In this document: one piece after another, positions 44,451-52,424 of the stretch | How the letters are laid out: each line of letters starts with the position of its first letter | Position numbering within the stretch: position 1 is the first letter of the stretch | NCBI GenBank assembly: GCA_013373245.1 | Contig: JABXID010000195.1 | Location: 1-53,770 of the forward strand | Direction: 5' to 3' | Source: Gammaproteobacteria bacterium | Lineage (GTDB): Bacteria; Pseudomonadota; Gammaproteobacteria; Enterobacterales; Alteromonadaceae | DNA: 53,770 nt | The notes under the pieces: model-generated | What the model saw: only the letters and a program-made list of their open reading frames with translations | Told to the model about the DNA's origin: nothing | Database searches by the model: none | Translations under genes and position numbers: made by a program

Positions 44451-46148
44451 TCATCCATAACTCGAAACGCGATTTATTTCTGCCAGACTTGTAATACCTA
44501 ATAGAACTTTATTTAAGCCAGCTTCTCGTAACGTCAAAATCTCTTGTTGTTTAAACAGCGCCGCTAACGTCATAGGATCATCAATGTTGGCCATATTTTG
44601 TCGCAAAATATCATCCGGTTTCACCAATTCAAAAATCCCGGTACGCCCTTTATAACCGTGATTGCACTCACTGCAACCTTGCGCTTGATATATCACCGCC
44701 CCCTCTAACTGCTCAGGCTTAAACCCTTGTCGAATTAATTCTTCATCAGGTATGTATATTTCAGGGACTTTACAGTGGTCACACAATTTTCGCACTAACC
44801 TCTGAGCGACAATCAACGAAATTGCACTTGCCACGTTATAGGCTGGAACGCCCATATTAGTTAAACGATTTATGGTTGCTACCGCAGAGTTTGTATGTAG
44901 AGTCGTTAATACTAAATGTCCCGTCTGTGACGCCTTAATCACTGTTTCTGCAGTTTCCAAGTCTCTTACTTCGCCAACCATCAATACATCTGGGTCTTGC
45001 CTCAAAAAAGCCCGAGATGCACTGACAAAAGTTAATCCGGCTTTATTATTAACCTGTACTTGATTAATACCTTTGATATGAAATTCGACCGGATCTTCGA
45101 CCGTCGAAATATTAAGATGCTCGGTGTTTAATACATTTAATCCCGCATACAAAGTTAATGACTTGCCTGAGCCTGTTGGGCCAGTCACTAATATCAAGCC
45201 TTGCGGTTGTTGCAATACATCAACAAACAATTTTTTTTGCGAAGACTCGAACCCTAAGTTGTCGATACTCGCCAAAGTTGATTGGTTCTGTAAAAGTCGC
45301 ATCACCACTTTTTCGCCCCAGATTGTGGGTAAAGTACTGACACGAAACTCAATCGATTGCGTAATGGACAACTTTAGTTTCAACCGCCCATCCTGAGGTT
45401 TGCGCTTTTCTGCAATGTCCATATTTGAAATGGCTTTAATGCGCGCTGCTACTCTCGATGCGAGGTCGGCGGGCGGACAAGAGGCTTCTATCAACACGCC
45501 ATCTATGCGAAACCTGACACGGTAATCATCTTGATACGGCTCAAAGTGAATGTCTGAAGCACCTTTGCGTATCGCATCTACCAGTACCTTGTTGACATAT
45601 AAAACGATGGGGGCGTCTATACTTGCCGTATCTAAGTCTTCATGAGCCGATTCTATTTCAAAATCGTCAATACCATTTTCAGATTGTTCTTCAAGCGCTT
45701 TAATATACTGATCTTCGTCTGGAAATAGCGTATTTATTAGGTTATCTAACTTAATAGGGTCACAAACAACAAAACGTACTGGTAATCCAGAATTAAATTC
45801 AAAATCATCTTGAGCTGATAAATCGGTAGGATCACACGTCGCTACAATAAGAAAATCGTCATGTTGTTCAACTGGAAGGGCCTGGTGCTCAACAATTAAC
45901 TTCTCGCTACTAACCCACTCATCTAACTCAGTTAAGTCCACACTATTTAAGTCATAATAGTCAATGTTGAATGTATTTTTACAAAATGAAATGAATTGAT
46001 CACAGCTAACAAATCCCTGCTCAATCATAGCTTGAGGCAATGAACGGTAATTATTAAGCGCCTGTTTTAAATTTATTAACTGATGTTCAGTTAATAAATG
46101 ATGATCGACCAATTGACCAATCAACGAAGAGTTAAAAGAAAGGCTCAT
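44451..46148 (-). CDS. pilB: Type IV pilus extension ATPase PilB
   Basis: PilB is the hexameric ATPase that drives pilus extension. The protein of about 565 residues has an N-terminal GspE/MshEN-like domain (LIGQLVDHHLLTEHQLINLKQAL...), which in some homologues binds c-di-GMP. Walker A is GPTGSGKSLTLY, followed by the Asp box, Walker B (MVGEVRDLETAE) and His box (TGHLVLTTLHTNSA). The tetra-Cys zinc site is CDHC...CSEC. I chose the ATG at 46148; an upstream in-frame start would add nine residues. The phosphodiesterase at 18,751 could affect it through c-di-GMP, which is inference. Confidence 0.95.
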   Translation of the reverse strand: MSLSFNSSLIGQLVDHHLLTEHQLINLKQALNNYRSLPQAMIEQGFVSCDQFISFCKNTFNIDYYDLNSVDLTELDEWVSSEKLIVEHQALPVEQHDDFLIVATCDPTDLSAQDDFEFNSGLPVRFVVCDPIKLDNLINTLFPDEDQYIKALEEQSENGIDDFEIESAHEDLDTASIDAPIVLYVNKVLVDAIRKGASDIHFEPYQDDYRVRFRIDGVLIEASCPPADLASRVAARIKAISNMDIAEKRKPQDGRLKLKLSITQSIEFRVSTLPTIWGEKVVMRLLQNQSTLASIDNLGFESSQKKLFVDVLQQPQGLILVTGPTGSGKSLTLYAGLNVLNTEHLNISTVEDPVEFHIKGINQVQVNNKAGLTFVSASRAFLRQDPDVLMVGEVRDLETAETVIKASQTGHLVLTTLHTNSAVATINRLTNMGVPAYNVASAISLIVAQRLVRKLCDHCKVPEIYIPDEELIRQGFKPEQLEGAVIYQAQGCSECNHGYKGRTGIFELVKPDDILRQNMANIDDPMTLAALFKQQEILTLREAGLNKVLLGITSLAEINRVSSYG

Positions 46149-46252
46149 ATCAAAATCCATCTTACTAAGAAGCATTGCCCTATTCGAAAGTTTATCTAAT
46201 CGACATGGGGCAACAATAACGAGCGGCGCAAACTGATTAAAAATACGTCAGT

Positions 46253-46780
46253 TCAAAGTCTAGGAAGAAACCCTCGGAAAGACAAATTATTTGTCTTGCT
46301 TGCGTCGATAAAATATCGAATTGCACCACTATTTTGTTGAAGAATTGCCGATATTTCTAAGGTTAGAGGCTGAAGCGCTTTTGGCGCTATGCGAGTGCAA
46401 CCGTCACTTTTTAATTCTTTGCAGTCGAATGACACCGAAAGTAACAGTGTGTTCTCATCATCAGAAGGAAAAGTTATATCAACCGCAGAAACTGCACCAT
46501 TTACAAACTCAGATGCTTGGGTGTACGCCTTACCTGAATGATTTACAAAGCCCACTGTAGCCAAATCGTTGAAGTCACTTGGTAAACTACCGTTGTATGC
46601 GACGTATTCACTGAGTGCATATTGGATAGGTCGAATTGCAGAAATTGATTGCGTTGAAGCCGTCGTCCTTAATAAATGGTTTTTGTACTTGGGAACCGCC
46701 ATCCAAGACAAAACCCCGATAATAGTCACTACCATCATTAGTTCGATTAGCGTAAATCCTTTTACTTTTTTGACATCCAT
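46253..46780 (-). CDS. pilA: Type IV pilin PilA
   Basis: This is the major or a major-like pilin subunit. The prepilin signal VKKVKG|FTLIELMMVVTIIGVLSWMAVP contains the Gly/Phe cleavage site, Glu5 and the hydrophobic helix. The 175-residue protein has one C-terminal Cys pair (CKELKSDGC) suggestive of a short disulfide loop. The SD AGGAGG lies 5 bases before the ATG but inside a hairpin. It is followed by pilB-pilC-pilD and preceded by nadC, as in Pseudomonas and Vibrio. Confidence 0.95.
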   Translation of the reverse strand: MDVKKVKGFTLIELMMVVTIIGVLSWMAVPKYKNHLLRTTASTQSISAIRPIQYALSEYVAYNGSLPSDFNDLATVGFVNHSGKAYTQASEFVNGAVSAVDITFPSDDENTLLLSVSFDCKELKSDGCTRIAPKALQPLTLEISAILQQNSGAIRYFIDASKTNNLSFRGFLPRL

Positions 46781-46783
46781 ACC

Positions 46784-46816
46784 AACCTCCTTTTACCTTT
46801 AATAGGTAAAAAGGTT
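46784..46816 (-). promoter_or_regulatory. Hairpin sequestering the pilA Shine-Dalgarno
   Basis: On the minus strand CCTTTTTACCT pairs with AGGTAAAAGG (loop ATTAA, one bulged T), and outer AACC/GGTT bases extend the stem. The 3' arm contains or abuts the AGGAGG ribosome binding site of pilA. No T tract follows, so it is more likely a translational control or stability element than a terminator. Confidence 0.5.
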
Positions 46817-46842
46817 AGCGTGATATTCTAAATTTACAAATT

Positions 46843-47694
46843 TTAATTTTGCACAAAACGCATCGATAAATCGATAGCATCAACATGTTTGGTTAAACCA
46901 CCAATAGAAATAAAGTCGATATTTAACTCAGCGTAGGATTTATATTTATCTTGGTCCATATTGCCGGACGCTTCTAACTTAACTTTTCCTTTTGCTAGTT
47001 CAATTGCGGCTTGAGTTTGCGCAACCGTAAAATTATCCAACATAACAATGTCAGCACCTGCATCAATTGCTTGTTGCAACTCGTCCATCGTCTCCACTTC
47101 TACTTCCACGGTTTTTCCAGGATTCAACTCATGAGCTTTGCTGATCGCCTGAGCAATTCCACCCGCCGCTTGAATGTGATTTTCTTTGATCAAGTACGCG
47201 TCAAATAAACCAATTCGGTGATTTTGACCACCACCACAAGTTACCGCGTATTTTTGAGCGAACCGCAAACCAGGAATCGTTTTACGTGTGTCTAAGATTT
47301 TGGTAGTACTACCGATTTCTTTCAGTTTATCAACGTAAACGGCCGTTTGTGTCGCTGTCGCAGACAGCATTTGTAAAAAATTCAAACAGGTACGTTCTGC
47401 CGTAAGAATAGCTCGAGCCGGCCCTGCAAGAGTAAATAACACATCGTTTGCTTGTACTCGGTCGCCATCTTTTACAGACCATTGAATTTCTATTGTCGAG
47501 TCCACCTGCTTGATAGTTTCGTTAACCCACTCCACACCGCAAATTACGGCAAATTGACGAGTAATAACGCGAGCAAAGGCTTGCTGACTTTCAGGGATAA
47601 GTTGCGCTGTAATATCGCCTTCCATTGCATTTTGATTGTTTAAATCTTCGTTTAGGGCTTGGCTGACTTGTTGCGGGATATATTCTTGATGCAT
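46843..47694 (-). CDS. nadC: Nicotinate-nucleotide pyrophosphorylase (quinolinate phosphoribosyltransferase) NadC
   Basis: NadC converts quinolinate and PRPP to nicotinate mononucleotide in de novo NAD synthesis. The 283-residue protein contains ERTCLNFLQMLSATAT, TRKTIPGLRFAQKYAVTCGGGQNHR and VEVEVETMDELQQAIDAGADIVMLDN, all family hallmarks. It lies next to pilA on the same strand, a common arrangement without obvious functional link. Confidence 0.97.
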   Translation of the reverse strand: MHQEYIPQQVSQALNEDLNNQNAMEGDITAQLIPESQQAFARVITRQFAVICGVEWVNETIKQVDSTIEIQWSVKDGDRVQANDVLFTLAGPARAILTAERTCLNFLQMLSATATQTAVYVDKLKEIGSTTKILDTRKTIPGLRFAQKYAVTCGGGQNHRIGLFDAYLIKENHIQAAGGIAQAISKAHELNPGKTVEVEVETMDELQQAIDAGADIVMLDNFTVAQTQAAIELAKGKVKLEASGNMDQDKYKSYAELNIDFISIGGLTKHVDAIDLSMRFVQN

Positions 47695-47703
47695 GGAAAA
47701 TTT

Positions 47704-48216
47704 TTATCTCACTAATTTTAACGTTAGTTCATCACCGACTTGGCTGAATTCAACTTGTTTTAACACGCTCATTCCGAGCAATATTTGCTCCCCCTGCATT
47801 CCGGGAACAATACTGGCACGAACGTCATACAATTCAATTTCACCTAACGTCAGTTTTCTAATTTGGGTTTGATAGGCGACGCCGATACCGTTAGCGGTAT
47901 TAACTCTAACTTCTGCGCCTCTTGGCAAATTTAAATAGTTGGCCACACCACTAGGCACTGCAACGGTAGTCGCACCTGTATCTAACATAAAAATAACATC
48001 TTGGTTATTAATGGTGCCATTAGTCACGTAGTGGCCAAAACGATTACGTTTTAATACCGTTAGTTGTTGATTACCGACAGAATACGAATGTGGCGTTTGA
48101 TTCGGATTTACTTGTTTTAACAACTTTTCTTCGAAAAAAAAGTAAAAAAACACCAACAACAGCCCCCAAAAAATAAAAGCAAAAGACTTTCCGATTTGTT
48201 TTGGTTGCTGATTCAT
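47704..48216 (-). CDS. Membrane-anchored retropepsin-like aspartic protease (clan AA, TIGR02281-like)
   Basis: The 170-residue protein has an N-terminal membrane anchor (SFAFIFWGLLLVFFYFFF) and a periplasmic retropepsin-like domain. The domain carries the active-site motif FMLDTGATTVAVP and the hydrophobic ILLGMSVLKQVEF block near the end. Such proteins probably act as dimers; substrates are unknown. It ends 10 bases before nadC and may be co-transcribed with it. Confidence 0.87.
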   Translation of the reverse strand: MNQQPKQIGKSFAFIFWGLLLVFFYFFFEEKLLKQVNPNQTPHSYSVGNQQLTVLKRNRFGHYVTNGTINNQDVIFMLDTGATTVAVPSGVANYLNLPRGAEVRVNTANGIGVAYQTQIRKLTLGEIELYDVRASIVPGMQGEQILLGMSVLKQVEFSQVGDELTLKLVR

Positions 48217-48247
48217 TAGTTCTACCTGTTAACAACAAAGAGACGTG

Positions 48248-49486
48248 TTATTTTTTTCCGCCTTTTTTGGCGTTCTTTTTCGTAAGCTTCGCCGCTTTCT
48301 TTTTATGTACGACTTTCTTTTTCTTAACCGGTATACGAGCTTCTTTGTGTTTTGGTTCTAAGCCTTTAATTTTTCTGTGCTTGAATTGCTGATTAGTATA
48401 ACGTTCAATCTTTTGGGTAATCGCCATATCGTGAGCTTCGATAAAGCTCACGGCATAACCTTTTGCGCCCGCTCGTGCGGTACGGCCAATGCGATGTACA
48501 TATATATCTGCCGTGCGCGGCATGTCGAAATTGAAAACATGACTTACATCGACAATATCGATACCGCGAGCTGCGACATCCGTTGCCACTAACACAGTCG
48601 CTTTGCCAGCTTTCATGCGCTCTATCGCTTTTAAGCGTTTGTCTTGTGGCATGTCACCTTGCAAATAGGCGGCGTAAATATCGTGACTTTGCAGCTTTTG
48701 CACCAGTGCGTCTAATTTCTCACGGGTTTTAACAAATACGATGGATTTGGTCACATCTTCTTGTGCCAAATAGTGTAATAATAATTCGAACTTATGATCG
48801 GCTGAGTCAGCTAAATGAGTCCACTCAATAATTTTGCCACGCTCGCGACGTGGCGCATCCGCTTCAATTCGAGCAGCTTCAGTTAATACCTGCTGACTGA
48901 ACTCAATAATGCCGCGCCCTTCTAATGTCGCCGACAACAACATGGCCTGTTTTCTGTTACGAGAGTCTTCGGCTATTCGTGTCATAAATCCACGGAACCC
49001 CATATCTAACATGCGATCGGCTTCATCCAACACTAAAATTTCGACATTTTCACAGTGAAAACTCTCAGCATCCATGTACTCTATCAAGCGCCCAGGCGTT
49101 GCGATTAAAATATCATTATTTTTTTCAAAAATGTCTCTGTGACTGCCGTAGTTAATGCCACCCGTTACTACGCCAACTTTTAAATCGGTACTACTTGCTA
49201 AACCTTGTGCAACTTCGTGAATTTGATACGCCAACTCTCGTGTAGGTGCCAATACCAAAACTCGGGCAAATCCGGGAGCATTGCGCGGAAAGTCTAATAA
49301 ATATTGAATAGCAGGAATTAAAAAGGCTGCCGTTTTACCCGTACCTGTTGGTGCGCTAGCTAAAATATCTAAGCCGTCTAATGCTTCGGGAATTGCCAGT
49401 TGTTGGACTCGAGTTGGTTTAGAATAACCAAGCGTTGCAATACCTTTTTCAAGGCGAGTATCAAGTTCAAATTCACTAAATGACAT
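48248..49486 (-). CDS. srmB: DEAD-box RNA helicase SrmB
   Basis: SrmB unwinds RNA during early 50S ribosome assembly. The 412-residue helicase shows the Q motif (YSKPTRVQQLAIP), motif I ASAPTGTGKT, Ia PTRELA, II DEAD, III SAT, V ARGID and VI HRIGRTARAG, then a Lys-rich C-terminal tail. The SrmB call over other DEAD-box proteins rests on its size, tail and conserved divergence from trmN6, as in E. coli. Confidence 0.92.
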   Translation of the reverse strand: MSFSEFELDTRLEKGIATLGYSKPTRVQQLAIPEALDGLDILASAPTGTGKTAAFLIPAIQYLLDFPRNAPGFARVLVLAPTRELAYQIHEVAQGLASSTDLKVGVVTGGINYGSHRDIFEKNNDILIATPGRLIEYMDAESFHCENVEILVLDEADRMLDMGFRGFMTRIAEDSRNRKQAMLLSATLEGRGIIEFSQQVLTEAARIEADAPRRERGKIIEWTHLADSADHKFELLLHYLAQEDVTKSIVFVKTREKLDALVQKLQSHDIYAAYLQGDMPQDKRLKAIERMKAGKATVLVATDVAARGIDIVDVSHVFNFDMPRTADIYVHRIGRTARAGAKGYAVSFIEAHDMAITQKIERYTNQQFKHRKIKGLEPKHKEARIPVKKKKVVHKKKAAKLTKKNAKKGGKK

Positions 49487-49604
49487 TTATTTTCCGATAT
49501 TAGATTTAACAGTTAGGTTAATTGGTAAAACACATTGCCAACAGTAATGCGGCATTAATCTGGTATTATACCAAGAATACCGTTGACCGATACCACTTAT
49601 TTAT

Positions 49605-50375
49605 ATGCGTGTTACTTCCCCTAACTTTGAGTTCAAACAATTCGCTATTTGGCACGACCAATGTGCTATGAAAGTGAATACAGATGGCATATTACTCGGA
49701 GCTTGGAGCTTACTCCCTTCGAGCGAAAACAAGGCTTTTCAACACATAATAGATATTGGAACCGGAACGGGCCTGATAGCCTTAATGTTGGCACAAAAGA
49801 AAAACTCAATTGAACAAAACGCTAAAACTCGAGATGGTAACATCGATGCCATAGAAATTGACGAAGCCGCAGCAGAACAAGCACGTTTTAATGTTGCTCA
49901 TTCACCATGGCCCGAACAAATAAACATCATAAAAAATGACATCAAACTTTTTGCACAACAATCAGTAAATCATGAGCGCTACGACTTGTTAGTGTCCAAT
50001 CCACCTTACTTTAGTGACTCCCTGTTAGGCCCAAACACTCAACGAAATTTAGCGAGGCATAACAATCAGTTAAGTTTTTCAGAATTACTTTCATGTGCGT
50101 TCTTACTTGCATCAAAGAAAGCAGTTTTTAACTTAATATTGCCAATAAATGAAGCACAAAGGCTGTTATCCCTTTGTGAAAAGCATCATTGGTATGTCGC
50201 TAAACTTACTGAAGTGAGCAGCGTCGTTGGCAAGCCAGCAACTCGTCTTTTGCTCAGTTTACAAAAAGTTAAACCATCAGAACTACAGCGTTGTAGTTTT
50301 GCAATTCGTGACACAAACAACTTATACACTGAGGAATACAAAGCACTATGTAAGGACTTTTACTTAAAGTTTTAG
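49605..50375 (+). CDS. trmN6: tRNA1(Val) adenine-37 N6-methyltransferase TrmN6 (YfiC)
   Basis: TrmN6 methylates N6 of A37 in tRNA1(Val). The 256-residue SAM enzyme begins with FKQFAIWHDQCAMKVNTDGILLGAW. It has motif I DIGTGTGLIALML and the catalytic NPPY in LLVSNPPYFSDS. No clear Shine-Dalgarno precedes the ATG, so the message may be nearly leaderless or start differently. It is divergent from srmB. Confidence 0.93.
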   Translation: MRVTSPNFEFKQFAIWHDQCAMKVNTDGILLGAWSLLPSSENKAFQHIIDIGTGTGLIALMLAQKKNSIEQNAKTRDGNIDAIEIDEAAAEQARFNVAHSPWPEQINIIKNDIKLFAQQSVNHERYDLLVSNPPYFSDSLLGPNTQRNLARHNNQLSFSELLSCAFLLASKKAVFNLILPINEAQRLLSLCEKHHWYVAKLTEVSSVVGKPATRLLLSLQKVKPSELQRCSFAIRDTNNLYTEEYKALCKDFYLKF

Positions 50376-50378
50376 CCT

Positions 50379-51431
50379 TTATAGATTGTCTTTGACCAAT
50401 TGTTTAGCTTCCGCACTGAATAACTTGCGTTCTAACCATTTCTCGTATTGAGTCGGTTGCCATCGGCGAGACTCTAATAACGCCTTTGCTTCACTAATTA
50501 AGTTGCCTTCGTACACGCTAAGTGCAGCGCCTGAAAGCTCGGTTGGGGCGGTGCTATTTTGTTGCATTAAGATATCAATAATGGTTTTTGGTAATTGCCA
50601 ATGCTGAGCGATTCTAGTAACTAATGAAATAGACTCGGTTGCAATTAACTGCTTAAAGTGCGCGCTGCTTGGCGTGGCATCAGGATCGACATATTTAAAC
50701 GCATCCACCATGAGTTGGAAGATCACCATAGCGCCTAGGTTTCTAAGTAGCGCAACAAAATACACCGTATCAACTTCGTCCTTTGGCAAGCACTTCTGCG
50801 CTAAATCGCGCGCTATTTGTGCAGTATTGTTGCTATGTTGCCAAATTTTTTGACCAAACTGCCTGAAGTACAAACTAGGACTGACAGCGTATTGTTTTAA
50901 ATATACTTCTACAACACCTTTCACTAATCCTTCAGCTCCCATAAACATAAACGCGCGGTGTAAATCCGTCACCTCTTTGTCTCCACGTTTATATTGGTTA
51001 GTATTAGCTAACTTTACCAAGTCCGCCGCCATGCTCGGCTCTTTTTCTATGATTTGCAGCAGTTCGGCTACGTTAAAGTCGTCATCTTGTAGGATTTGCA
51101 TTGCGGTTGTAACGGACGTCGGCATCACAGGTAAGGCTTTTAATAAGGCATCAGGCGCTTGAATAACCTGTCTCAACTTTTCAGCTACGTATTCACTCAA
51201 TTGATCATGGTCTTTTTGTTGCTGACTATCGCCAAATAAATAGTCGTAAAATGGTAAAGATGGGATTGTTGGGTTTGGTATCGATTGGTTAGTGGAACTT
51301 GGTAAGACTATAGTACTTGCCTCGTTATCCAACTCGCCAGCAGGCCTTGAGCGCTCAAAAGAAAAGTAATCAGGAATTAAATCTTTTGAAATAAGAGATG
51401 GGAAAACGCCACGCACAACAGATTTAAACAT
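50379..51431 (-). CDS. HDOD-domain signalling protein
   Basis: The 350-residue protein has a ~95-residue low-complexity, Pro/Ser-rich N-terminal part. An HDOD domain covers about 105-300 (LPVMPTSVTTAMQILQDDDFNVAELLQIIEKEPSMAADLVKLAN). The HD position reads VALLRNLGAMVIFQL, so the metal-binding residues are missing, as is usual in HDOD proteins. No output domain is attached. HDOD proteins regulate chemotaxis, biofilm or cell cycle in other bacteria; the role here is unknown. It is convergent with trmN6, with 3 bases between the stops. Confidence 0.87.
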   Translation of the reverse strand: MFKSVVRGVFPSLISKDLIPDYFSFERSRPAGELDNEASTIVLPSSTNQSIPNPTIPSLPFYDYLFGDSQQQKDHDQLSEYVAEKLRQVIQAPDALLKALPVMPTSVTTAMQILQDDDFNVAELLQIIEKEPSMAADLVKLANTNQYKRGDKEVTDLHRAFMFMGAEGLVKGVVEVYLKQYAVSPSLYFRQFGQKIWQHSNNTAQIARDLAQKCLPKDEVDTVYFVALLRNLGAMVIFQLMVDAFKYVDPDATPSSAHFKQLIATESISLVTRIAQHWQLPKTIIDILMQQNSTAPTELSGAALSVYEGNLISEAKALLESRRWQPTQYEKWLERKLFSAEAKQLVKDNL

Positions 51432-51523
51432 AAATGATTTATTACTTCTCTTACTAATGTTATTAGGTAACTTTGAGTATAAATCAAAAATAAATGTTTG
51501 AAGGCTCGTCGATGTGTTTTTTT

Positions 51524-51557
51524 GTAGGAGCGAAAAACGTGTAATTTCCGCTCCTAA
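51524..51557. other. Hairpin downstream of the outer-membrane protein gene
   Basis: AGGAGCGAAA and its partner TTTCCGCTCCT form a stem of about 11 pairs with a single mismatch. The minus-strand 3' flank is A-rich, not T-rich, so it is not a typical intrinsic terminator; it may protect the upstream mRNA's 3' end. Confidence 0.4.
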
Positions 51558-51579
51558 TAACTGTGCGTCTTACAGCTAA

Positions 51580-52203
51580 TTAATTATTAAAAGACCAAGT
51601 AAAAAAGAGTCCAAGGTTAGAACCGTCTACTACCTCACCACCCGATACTGAGCGACCATTGTATGATGTCGGCTCATATTCAACCGATGTAAAACGACCA
51701 GACAAAGTCATATCGCCCGTTTCAAACAAATAACGTAGTTCAACGATTGTCGCTAATGCACTATCAAATTCAAGCGTTTCAGTACCTTCAAAGTCAACTT
51801 CAAGCTCAACGCCTGTGTGCATAGACAATCCAGCGCTCACCTGAATTTGTTCATTCAATTGATAATATGGAAGTACCGTAAACTCAAAACGATCCATGGT
51901 GATATCCGCATTTGAAGCGGTAGCCGAATCACTGTGGTAATTGATCGTTACTGTTGCGCCAAATGGTTTGTCGGCAGATTGAACCTCAAAACCACCACCT
52001 AACGTAATGCCGCCGCCCGCAGAAACTTCGGTAGAGTCGCCAGTTTCATAAGTTAATTCACCCATTTCATCACCACCAGTAGCAATACCAATCACTAACA
52101 TGGGTCGAAAAGTAAACGGGGCGTCCGCAGCAACTGGCTCCTGCGCCGTCGCTGTCCCCGCTACGAATAACGATGCTAACGTTAACATAGACATTTTTTT
52201 CAT
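51580..52203 (-). CDS. Small outer-membrane beta-barrel-like protein
   Basis: The 207-residue protein has a signal peptide (MKKMSMLTLASLFVAGTATAQ) and alternating hydrophobic/polar strands rich in Gly, Thr and Tyr (GGGITLGGGFEVQ, FGATVTINYHSDS, FEFTVLPYYQLN, VSAGLSMHTGVELEV). It ends in LGLFFTWSFNN. This suggests an eight-stranded outer-membrane barrel, though the last residue is Asn instead of the usual Phe. I chose the ATG at 52203 with GGAAT upstream. No specific function is recognised. Confidence 0.75.
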   Translation of the reverse strand: MKKMSMLTLASLFVAGTATAQEPVAADAPFTFRPMLVIGIATGGDEMGELTYETGDSTEVSAGGGITLGGGFEVQSADKPFGATVTINYHSDSATASNADITMDRFEFTVLPYYQLNEQIQVSAGLSMHTGVELEVDFEGTETLEFDSALATIVELRYLFETGDMTLSGRFTSVEYEPTSYNGRSVSGGEVVDGSNLGLFFTWSFNN

Positions 52204-52424
52204 TATTATTCCTTGTTTCCATTGTTGTTTTAGCGCGGCTAAAGTAAACAAAATTTCACCACATCGCAATTTAAAATCTAATATAATTGAATGACTTACG
52301 ATAATGGCACTTGCGCTTTACACCACACCACCTGCTAAACCGCTATTTCATCTTTTCCCTTATTTAATCGCATCGCCTTTTCTGGCAAACTCCATGAGTC
52401 AAAATTTTAAAGGTAAAACCATTC

